The notes under the pieces: model-generated
Databases searched by the model: none
The model's input: the letters and a program-made list of their open reading frames with translations, nothing else
What the model was told of the DNA's origin: nothing
Origin: a virus
IMG/VR virus record: IMGVR_UViG_3300020222_000120
Span: 1-31,443 of that record
Direction: 5' to 3' (one strand)
Length of the DNA stretch: 31,443 nucleotides
Position numbers and translations under genes: made by a program
In this document: positions 25,001-31,443 of the stretch, piece by piece
Layout of the letters: every line of letters begins with the position of its first letter
Numbering within the stretch: the first letter of the stretch is position 1

Positions 25001-26980
25001 TATTCTTTCTTCTACGGCAGTTTCACCACCCAAATATTTTGAATTCAATGCAACATTCATTGATGCATTTGCAACTTTTGCCAAATTATTTCCAACAGCT
25101 GGACCTGCTACCAAAGACTCAGCATGCTCAAAATTATAGTTGAACGAAATAACGCTATTAGCATCTGCAATACCATTATTATTAAATGGTGAATCTAGAA
25201 ATAATGTTCTAGTAGGACCATCATATCTTTCAATAGTTCTAGTTTGAGAGGAGACGTTTTGAAGATATGGTGTTTGAATATAAACTTCTAATGGATTGGA
25301 TAAATTGTTGGTTGCTTCAATTGTTCTATCCCATGCAGTATTAACAGTAAGAAAATCGCCAGTTGTATTTACAGAAACAACTTGTCTAATCATGTTACCA
25401 ACATGAATTACACTACCAACATTTACATTGGAGTTAAAGACGTTGGCAACTGCTGAGTTGGCATTTAAACGATAAGAGTTAATAAACACATTTGCTGTGT
25501 TAACATTAGCAATCGCATCAAGTCGAATTGGTAAAACTGTGATTGAAACATTACTATAGACATTCGTATTCGGAGACATTTTGTCATTGAATCGTAATGT
25601 GTTTGCATTTGAAGATGCAATATTAACTTTTACTGTTAATGGTTCAATATCGATATCTGTGAGATAAACTTTATAGACGCCATTTGAGTCAACATTTGAA
25701 GCATCAACTCCAAAAGAATCTGGGGTATAACGAATAAAGTTTCTAACTCGTGCTGTACCAATTCTGGTGTTAGCATAGAAGAATGCATTTGCAGTTCCGG
25801 AATGAGTGCCAGTTGCAGTAACATTATTGGTTTGCGCCAAATGAATGTCTACTTTTTCTAAACCAGCAATGTTTATGAATCCATTACTTGTTCCGCGAAC
25901 AGAAGTTACATATATGTAATTACCGTAAGATAAATCAACATCTGTATCAACAAGTGCTTTGATATCAGAAGCGCTTCTTGGTTTTTCTGCTTCTAATTTC
26001 AGAGTTGCTAATGTTTCAAATTCAAAACCTTTTACATATGCCTTACCTGGTTCAATTGCAATAATATAATTATTTCCGCTTGCGCTATCTGTAACTGATG
26101 CGCGGAATGGAAGAACAGTGTAGTCGCCAGATTCATCAAATGTTCTACGAGCTAATGTTTTTTCTAGTTCGGCATAAACAGGATATTTTACTTGTTTTGT
26201 AATACTGCCATTTTCTAATCTCATCAATTCAAAAAACTTAGATTCGTCAACTTGCGTATCTAATGGTCTTGTTGATAATGTTAAATTAAATTGATAACGA
26301 TCGGCGCCAGGAGCTTGGAAGTTAAATGATCCTTGTGCTGGATCTAATAAAGTTGCATCAATTTCGCTGTCAACGATATTCTCGCTTATTTCTAATCCAA
26401 CTTTTACGTTTGCTGATGTACCATACGCAGATGCAACTGCAGTTTGATCATTAACTTGCACGAAATAACCATCAACATAGAACACACCTTCGTTAATGGA
26501 CACAACTGTACCAGTACCAGTAGCATTTGATGCAACTAATTGTGCTTCTGTTGTAGAATTGATGATTCTGACGACATCGCCGTCTGTAAACTCATTTCCT
26601 GTTAGGTATTTTACCATAAGAGTTGGTATACCATCAACAGGGAAATATGTTGCTAGAACTTTAGCCTGAATCGTTCCAGTGCTATTTCTAATAATTGTGC
26701 CAACAAAATTTGTAACTTCAATATCTTGATTATTATACGTCTCAAGTAGTTTAATGTACTTTACTTTATTATCTAGAGTTAAGTTTCCACCAATAACTGG
26801 TGATCCATCTTGAAAGATATGATCGCCGAATTGTTTGATTTGATTCTGTAGAATAGATTGAATTTGCGTAAGTTCACGTGCCTGTACAGCCTTTCCAGGT
26901 TTGAACATAATGCGCATATAGTTATTATCTTTAGCATTTTGCTCAAAATCATCATAATACGGATCAACATTAAATTCCAT
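22094..26980 (-). CDS. DUF4815-type baseplate structural protein with an internal Hint domain
   Basis: A 1628-residue protein. The N-terminus (FNVDPYYDDFEQNAKDNNYM, FKPGKAVQARELTQIQSILQ, then GDHIFQDGSPVIGG) is the DUF4815 family opening, present in the baseplate regions of many T4-like marine phages. The DUF4815-type region and its beta domains extend to about 1230, including LRDCLDFRPTRQLG at about 965 and DIASIDKRLQKVEFFTSLNN at about 1070. Residues about 1277-1313 and 1445-1535 are proline-rich (runs of up to nine prolines). Between them lies a 129-residue Hint domain (C1314 to N1442). The C-terminus (about 1535-1628) ends in a Gly run and FDFGMFEYAVH. ATG 26980 has an AGGTAG Shine-Dalgarno sequence and lies 10 bases after gp8. 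It is probably a peripheral baseplate part; processing by the Hint domain would alter its C-terminus. Confidence 0.85.
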   Translation of the reverse strand: MEFNVDPYYDDFEQNAKDNNYMRIMFKPGKAVQARELTQIQSILQNQIKQFGDHIFQDGSPVIGGNLTLDNKVKYIKLLETYNNQDIEVTNFVGTIIRNSTGTIQAKVLATYFPVDGIPTLMVKYLTGNEFTDGDVVRIINSTTEAQLVASNATGTGTVVSINEGVFYVDGYFVQVNDQTAVASAYGTSANVKVGLEISENIVDSEIDATLLDPAQGSFNFQAPGADRYQFNLTLSTRPLDTQVDESKFFELMRLENGSITKQVKYPVYAELEKTLARRTFDESGDYTVLPFRASVTDSASGNNYIIAIEPGKAYVKGFEFETLATLKLEAEKPRSASDIKALVDTDVDLSYGNYIYVTSVRGTSNGFINIAGLEKVDIHLAQTNNVTATGTHSGTANAFFYANTRIGTARVRNFIRYTPDSFGVDASNVDSNGVYKVYLTDIDIEPLTVKVNIASSNANTLRFNDKMSPNTNVYSNVSITVLPIRLDAIANVNTANVFINSYRLNANSAVANVFNSNVNVGSVIHVGNMIRQVVSVNTTGDFLTVNTAWDRTIEATNNLSNPLEVYIQTPYLQNVSSQTRTIERYDGPTRTLFLDSPFNNNGIADANSVISFNYNFEHAESLVAGPAVGNNLAKVANASMNVALNSKYLGGETAVEERIKNGLIFKLPGNYIKRSSINNADYNSTKFFSNRSNNGTAGVFAIAQGSGLESYETIPWTDSTSAIQDNLILIVRNNNGNTYFPNGSIVQLTSANIAIGSPAISLTVNTNVPDIISADLIVNVKQNDAEDSIRNKNFISNTTFSATSSSFTYPTAINGNTTVTLPGYGIVANINVSHGFIFLTDATYNSVRPGDSIGLFVPDVVKVNRILKGNTTHLPDANNYTDITDQFYCDFGQRDDMYDHAKLVLKEGYNVANAKMLVHVDFYQHVYNSSNTSFFSIDSYSLSQYENGLIPIYVSQAGQFFNLRDCLDFRPTRQLGSGTGAFQNPNIAAPDEITELSLEYYLPRIDKLVLSKDKEFRIVKGRSSPQPVAPADLDDAMTLYTISLPPYVSNIKEIKLKYKDNRRYTMRDIASIDKRLQKVEFFTSLNNVENLALADQTEYEDGTKKEKYGLIGENFRNFNIADFRNVDFRVSLNNGFMLPAVASYPVGLQNIGNSSTKLNKRTVSLNYTETPAITQGLCSDKAVSIQPFLFGQFNGVVSIVPESDYWVNEQLKPEIISVPERIIEHHHFTREVVREPPAPVTIQNIVQTTNVTNQYITTPGTNPPVQNVIYNVVVNNPPPPPIIVPQPQPPEPPIHTSQPEPWPEPRWDEPPPCPAPWMNVTLSDGTEISAGELKVGMFVSTMHENTLEWGKHEVTHVESIQDIERVEIEFDHVNFVCSKDHKFYVNNEWVEVYNLKAGDVVYSQPESYEIKSIKSYATGEVVRITVNDAHTYICEGLLSHNKMPAFPPPEFLPPDPPPPPPPPPVNPPIPEPPPIVYPPPLDPPIPPYIPPPVEELPLPPVVLPAPPPTEPSTPPPYKPVIEIPWIIPPITPVTFGGFDGSNFYPIIMPPYDAPTAALLELWSVPPDIPIFTQPITLGPAPLNEIDYSQPVIDISDVARDDYVGGGGGGGSGGRGDFDFGMFEYAVH
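22655..23041 (-). other. Hint (intein/Hedgehog-like) domain inside the DUF4815 protein
   Basis: Residues 1314-1442. Block A: C1314 followed by PAPWMNVTLSDGTEIS and LKVGM, with Cys1 and DG at positions 12-13 as in classical Hint domains. Block B: SKDHKFYV with S1379 and H1382 in place of T-x-x-H, followed by W and LKAGDVV. Block F: VNDAHTYICEG. Block G: LLSHN with H1441-N1442. The +1 residue is lysine, not Cys/Ser/Thr, so standard splicing is unlikely; cleavage as in bacterial intein-like (BIL) domains is possible. At 129 residues there is no room for a homing endonuclease. Confidence 0.82.
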
Positions 26981-26990
26981 GTTTTTCTAC

Positions 26991-29009
26991 CTAGAATGTT
27001 AAAACAACTTTTACTTGTTCTACTTGATTTTCGTTGCGTGTTACATTTTTACGGTTACTTATATAGAGTACGTCACCCGTAAACTTCTTAATTTGTGATT
27101 CTGAAATTTCCAATATTGTGGTAATTGCACCAGAATCAGCCCCTCTGATTAATTGGGATGGAGAGTATGTTCCAGTTATATTATTTATATCGAGATAATT
27201 ATCGGCTGAGTCCCAGTGAGCCACATTTGCAACCATTGTGGCTGTTGCCAAAGAGGTTCCAATGAATACTGTTTCATCATCGATAAAATTTGTAGTACCT
27301 GGATCACTCAAGAAAAGTCTATCTGTAACTCGATAATTGGTCAAATTCGCTGCATAAGCCCCATTTGCAACCAATGGGTCTTGTATTAAAGAAATTTGAT
27401 TAAAATCAAAAGTATTTAAATTATCTGAAAGGGGAATAGTTGGATTAGCAGTAGTTTCTTCGCCCTCTAATTCTACAGTTATCATCAAACTACGCGCTCC
27501 AAGCTCCTCAGCTGGGAAACTGCCATGACCGCCTGGTGATGAAAATTCGATATCAAAGACTGCATCGGAACGCTGAATTGTAGCGATAGCGGTGTTTAGT
27601 GTTCCTGTAAATGCAGTATTTACTGTTATTTGTGTTGCACTATCAACTGTAACGACGTTTCTCGTTTGACCCGAAATAGTAATGAGATCGTTTTTATACA
27701 CATTACCAGTAAATGCCTGATTAGACGTATTAGCAACATTTGCAAGTATAATTAAACCACTGGCGTTAACAGTACCACCTATGGTTGTATTTCCAAGCCT
27801 TGATGTATCAACTGCAGTTACAGTTCCTTTGGTATAATTATTTCCGCCAGTTAAAATAGATACAGACACAATCTCGCCATTTGAGACTTTAGCCACCAAA
27901 TTAGCATTAGCGCCATCTGTATTTGTGACAGAAAGAATAGTCGATGTGTTACTATTGCCACCGCTCAAATACCCAGATCCACCCCAAAGAACATTAATAA
28001 TGTCTATGCGTCCTGACTCAGAAGCGGCGATTACTGCAGCATCATTTGCTACTGGCATCAAAATATCTGTAAAGAATTTTTGTTTTAAACCAGGTGGAAT
28101 TGTATACAAATATTTCCACTTATATCCATCGCCAGTCAAAATAAATGCATTTTCTGGCAATTGACCATCAATATCAATTGTGGGTTCTACTGTTGAAGTT
28201 GCAGAATTATTATTGTATAAACATTTAAATACTTGATCTCTGCTATTTCTAACATAAAAATTATTAGCATATAGTGGGAAAGTATTATCTTTTCTAAACA
28301 CTGAAACATTAGAATTTGAGTATGTTAAACTGGTGTTTAAGGAAATAACTTTATTGCTTCTTAATGAAACAACTTCTCGAGTATCATTTCCAATAACGAT
28401 TGTATTTCCAGGCGAAAGCGTAGAGTTAAATGCGGCAGAATTTCCAACGACAGTTGTACTATTCCCAATGAGCGTAATTGTTGCAACTGTATTAGTATTT
28501 GCAAAAGCGCTATTGACGATTAAATGTGTATTATTTGTTACAGAAACAACAGTCTTCGTTGATAAATTTACTGCAATTTGATCGCCAGGAAAAATAAATG
28601 TGGAGAATGATGTGCCATTACCCACCAACACATTTGATGCTGCAATATTAGCATTGCCAGTTAAAACGGTATTGGCATTTGCATTAGCAGTACCAATGTT
28701 TGTAGATTTGTTGTAATTGTAAAGTTCAATATCATCTTTATATGCATCATATGCAATGCCAGAAACCCAATCTCGACGGGCTAAAACAACTTGCATATCA
28801 GATGCAGCAATTTTCTTAATTCCAACTAAATTGCTGTAGAGCTCATTTATTTTATTTGTCGTGAAAACAACATCATCAACATTAGAAGAAGTGTTTCCGA
28901 ATGCTGCTGATCTACCAATTCCAATAAAAACATTAGAATGTTCTGAGAAATGATCCTTTACATCATCAGCTGTAAATTTTGCAAATAATGGTGTGATGCT
29001 AGATTTCAT
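26991..29009 (-). CDS. gp8: Baseplate wedge protein gp8, enlarged by inserted beta modules
   Basis: Baseplate wedge subunit that assembles with gp7, gp10 and gp6. Matches to T4 gp8 (334 residues) are spread along the 672 residues: NVFIGIGRSAAF (T4 FITFGRSEPW), VVLARRDW at 74-81 (AVIPRRDW), FKCLYNN, LTGDGYKWKYLYTIPPGLKQ at 291-310 (GDGYVWEYLFEIPPDV), FNQISLIQDPL at 536-545 (RQISIITNPL) and a C-terminus LYISNRKNVTRNENQVEQV then KVVLTF (MIYMENRP...EEINILFTF). The extra length lies mainly at about 104-238, two copies of a beta module (GDQIAVN...TKTVVSVTNN and GNTIVIG...TREVVSLRSN), and about 410-480 (NDLITIS...TRNVVTVDSA). A gapped GGSGY motif is at 343. It starts 3 bases after the upstream wedge gene. 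The orthology is firm; the insertions are unlike T4. Confidence 0.9.
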   Translation of the reverse strand: MKSSITPLFAKFTADDVKDHFSEHSNVFIGIGRSAAFGNTSSNVDDVVFTTNKINELYSNLVGIKKIAASDMQVVLARRDWVSGIAYDAYKDDIELYNYNKSTNIGTANANANTVLTGNANIAASNVLVGNGTSFSTFIFPGDQIAVNLSTKTVVSVTNNTHLIVNSAFANTNTVATITLIGNSTTVVGNSAAFNSTLSPGNTIVIGNDTREVVSLRSNKVISLNTSLTYSNSNVSVFRKDNTFPLYANNFYVRNSRDQVFKCLYNNNSATSTVEPTIDIDGQLPENAFILTGDGYKWKYLYTIPPGLKQKFFTDILMPVANDAAVIAASESGRIDIINVLWGGSGYLSGGNSNTSTILSVTNTDGANANLVAKVSNGEIVSVSILTGGNNYTKGTVTAVDTSRLGNTTIGGTVNASGLIILANVANTSNQAFTGNVYKNDLITISGQTRNVVTVDSATQITVNTAFTGTLNTAIATIQRSDAVFDIEFSSPGGHGSFPAEELGARSLMITVELEGEETTANPTIPLSDNLNTFDFNQISLIQDPLVANGAYAANLTNYRVTDRLFLSDPGTTNFIDDETVFIGTSLATATMVANVAHWDSADNYLDINNITGTYSPSQLIRGADSGAITTILEISESQIKKFTGDVLYISNRKNVTRNENQVEQVKVVLTF

Positions 29010-29012
29010 GTT

Positions 29013-31443
29013 TTATTCCGACGTAAGAGTTACTATCTTATAAGTGTAATCTGAAGTTGAATAATCAGGTACTATTTGGTATACCAGATTTGTAACGTTC
29101 GCAAAGATAGCTGTGTTTACAATGAGACTATTTCCTGAAATTGAAGATACAGTTTTGAGTAGAACGCTATTGGCATTGATGTATTTATTAGTTGCAGCGT
29201 TGGTGAATGCAGAATTTACAGTTAGACTACTGCTATTTGAAACTACAGTAACTGTTCTAACTTCATTATTTACATTAACTTGGCTTCCCACAACAACATT
29301 TCCAACAAAGTATGTTGTATTTCCACCAACAGTGTTACCAGTAATTATTGTTCCGCTGACATTGACTGTTCCAGCAAGCTGAACATTAGTAATGTTGACT
29401 CTAACTTGGTCACCTGTAGCCACAAAATCGCTTACAGCATTTACATTACTTGAAATCTCAAAGTGCGTATTTCCCGTATTTGTTTTTAATTTACCTTGAC
29501 CGACGTATATAAAATCACCAGCAACATTTAAAGACGTGTTACTATCAACAGCTGTAATAATCTTAGATTGAGTTCTAAGTATATTTGTGTTGTCTACTAG
29601 AATAAACATATCACCGACGTTAGCCTTATATGATGCAACAAGGAATGCTGTATTAGTTCCAGTTACAACATTTGAGAATGTGTTTGAAACCACGATAGTT
29701 GATGCAGTATTAATTGGCAATATCAGATCTACATTAGATTTGCTTATTGCTTCTGTAGAAGAAGATGATTTTAATACTGTTCTTGCCAGTAGTTCTAAAC
29801 CTGCTGGGTGTGCAATGTTCCTTAATGGAATTTCAAATTCCGAAAGACTCTTTTCTGACTGAACAATGTATGAGAAATTGTGATATATTGTATCGTCTTG
29901 CAATCTTTTATCTGAACTTGGGAATCCATCTGAATTTAGATAGAATCCATTAAATTCTATCAAGCCATTAGCGAATTGAGCATTTGCTTTAGCGCGCCCA
30001 TTACCATAATACATTGGATTTACCAATCCACTTGCAATTGCTGCTGCTGGGTATTGCGCTGGCGCTGGAACATGTGCCGACGTATTTACGTTACATGTGA
30101 CCCCATTAGCACTTATAATCGGAACAGTTGTATTAATAGTGCCAGAATAATCATAAAGTCTTAGAACATTTGTAGATCTGGTGTATGATTTAACATTCGC
30201 TCTAAATGTAGATGCAGCGAAAGACGCACCTTGGTAAACGTATTCTTGTTCAACAAATCCTTCATTTTCTGGGATGGCTGTGATTACTGTATCCACGACT
30301 TTTAATGACGTATTTGGTACAGCGGTATAATCGAATCCGCGATATAATAAACGTAAATTTTGAACTCTTCCGATCGCATTTGTTTCAATTGTATAATCAA
30401 ATCCGTCTCCAAATAAAAATGCAGTTAACGATGCACCAGTGCCACCTGCTGTTGTAATTTGGCAATTCGGTCTGACAGTGTGACCTTCGCCTCTATCTAA
30501 AATACTGACGTTAATAATTGAACCTGATCCATTTACAGTGATCGATGCATTACCGCCATAACCACGTCCGACAAACGAAATTGTATCTGAATTTGAATAT
30601 CCAATTCCTGGATTATTGATGTAAACGTGAGCAACTTGACCTAAATCCTTGAATGTTTGCCAGTACTGCCTTTTATTATTACGTTCGGCTTCTATTTCAT
30701 AATCATAGTTATCAGATAGATTTGTATCATAATGAGAAACCACATCAAGAAGTGGTTCTGATCTAAAACCAAATCCGCCGTTTATAACTGAAATTAATGC
30801 CACGCCACCAGTTTCAACAGTTTCGTAATCAAAAAACTGGATTAATTTTGCATTAGCATTAGCAGGTAATGGGTATGTTGTGATTGAATTAAATACAAAT
30901 TCTTTAGAAGTATTTTTAGTATAAATTGATGCGCCTGTCAATACTGTTGAAAGTGCGCCAGTATTCGCAATGTCATAAATGATTAATCCACCTGTGTATG
31001 CCGCACCACCAGATCCAAATGGTCCGCCATCACCGCCATTTGGTGTTGCTATTTTTGCAGTAAATAATGCATCACTAAAGTTGTTACCATTAGCCCATAT
31101 TTGTTCATAGTTATTAAAATCGTCATTAGCATCATCTTCTGTAACATTTAATAATGCATTTTTTGTATTTAATGTAAAGACTGCTATGTTCGCATTACCA
31201 ATGTCATAATCTTTAGCAAATTCAATTACTGTTTTGCTGTAAGTAATGTTTTCTGTGAATGTGCGTTGACTGTTACTCGAGACGGAAGAAAGATTAAGAG
31301 CTTGTAATCTTAGGTCTGTGCTTAAATTTGCGGCTGGATCATCGCCAATAGATCTTAAGACAAGAACTTCTGTGTTTGGTGGGTAAACTCTGTATCCATA
31401 CCCAGGAAACACCACATTTACTTCTTCAATAGAACCTATAGTA
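29013..31443 (-). CDS. gp7-like baseplate wedge protein, C-terminal part (runs off the right edge)
   Basis: The frame is open from the right edge (residues reading TIGSIEEVNVVFPGYGYRVY) to the TAA at 29013, about 809 codons; a GTG at 31415 is only an internal valine, and the true start is outside. Beta-rich throughout. It contains GIGYSNSDTISFVGRGYGGN-type repeats (about 270-340), a VYQG module (YVYQGASFAASTFRANVKSY), and, towards the end, HNFSYIVQSEKSLSEFEIPL with RNIAHPAGLELL, a segment found in large phage baseplate proteins. The C-terminal 200 residues carry TILRTQSKIITAVDSNTSL and VNNEVRTVTVVSNSSSLTVN modules as in gp8. Position immediately upstream of gp8 fits gp7 (T4: 1032 residues), but the conserved N-terminal half is not visible, so the name is provisional. 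Confidence 0.72.
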   Translation of the reverse strand, partial: TIGSIEEVNVVFPGYGYRVYPPNTEVLVLRSIGDDPAANLSTDLRLQALNLSSVSSNSQRTFTENITYSKTVIEFAKDYDIGNANIAVFTLNTKNALLNVTEDDANDDFNNYEQIWANGNNFSDALFTAKIATPNGGDGGPFGSGGAAYTGGLIIYDIANTGALSTVLTGASIYTKNTSKEFVFNSITTYPLPANANAKLIQFFDYETVETGGVALISVINGGFGFRSEPLLDVVSHYDTNLSDNYDYEIEAERNNKRQYWQTFKDLGQVAHVYINNPGIGYSNSDTISFVGRGYGGNASITVNGSGSIINVSILDRGEGHTVRPNCQITTAGGTGASLTAFLFGDGFDYTIETNAIGRVQNLRLLYRGFDYTAVPNTSLKVVDTVITAIPENEGFVEQEYVYQGASFAASTFRANVKSYTRSTNVLRLYDYSGTINTTVPIISANGVTCNVNTSAHVPAPAQYPAAAIASGLVNPMYYGNGRAKANAQFANGLIEFNGFYLNSDGFPSSDKRLQDDTIYHNFSYIVQSEKSLSEFEIPLRNIAHPAGLELLARTVLKSSSSTEAISKSNVDLILPINTASTIVVSNTFSNVVTGTNTAFLVASYKANVGDMFILVDNTNILRTQSKIITAVDSNTSLNVAGDFIYVGQGKLKTNTGNTHFEISSNVNAVSDFVATGDQVRVNITNVQLAGTVNVSGTIITGNTVGGNTTYFVGNVVVGSQVNVNNEVRTVTVVSNSSSLTVNSAFTNAATNKYINANSVLLKTVSSISGNSLIVNTAIFANVTNLVYQIVPDYSTSDYTYKIVTLTSE

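Overview
The window is a slice of a T4-like (Straboviridae/Kyanoviridae-type) myovirus genome. Every convincing gene lies on the minus strand, packed with overlaps or gaps of 2-79 bases, and every one I can place encodes a virion part or packaging enzyme. Gene order read 5'->3' on the minus strand follows T4: a gp7-like fragment, gp8, large baseplate proteins, a fiber block, then gp13, gp14, gp15, gp16, gp17 and gp18. The AT-rich sequence, the DUF4815 protein, the Ala/Asn-rich heptad fibers and the glycine-rich protein resemble marine or freshwater relatives of T4 (cyanophages, pelagiphages). The host cannot be named from this sequence.

Layout from the right edge. 31443-29013 is the C-terminal part of a large wedge protein (gp7-like by position). 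29009-26991 is gp8, about twice the size of T4 gp8 because of inserted beta modules. 26980-22094 is a 1628-residue DUF4815-type protein with a Hint (intein/Hedgehog-like) domain inside a proline-rich tail. 22071-18859 is a 1070-residue structural protein, followed by a 75-residue coiled-coil protein. 18625-5315 is a fiber/adhesin block: a 464-residue heptad fiber, a 128-residue beta protein, a 436-residue glycine-rich putative adhesin, a 264-residue modular protein, a 111-residue BppU-N-like protein, and two giant heptad-repeat fibers of 1812 and 1144 residues. 5278-608 is the conserved neck and terminase cluster. 546-1 is the start of the tail sheath gene.

The products fit one assembly programme: baseplate wedge, fibers and receptor-binding parts, neck and tail completion, the DNA-packaging motor, then sheath. 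Sequences like the T4 late promoter ([TC]TAAATA) sit in four of the longer gene junctions, upstream of gp18, the 1144-residue fiber, the 111-residue protein and the 128-residue protein, plus one upstream of gp13.

The most unusual content is modular. A 'VYQG' beta module is attached to gp14, gp15 and at least three other proteins. A second small beta module is inserted in gp8 and its upstream neighbour. A cupredoxin-like domain with a complete type-1 copper ligand set sits in a fiber, while two relatives in the neighbouring fiber lack the ligands. The Hint domain has Cys1 and terminal His-Asn but lysine at +1. There is no non-coding stretch above 80 bases, no tRNA, no CRISPR array and no insertion sequence.
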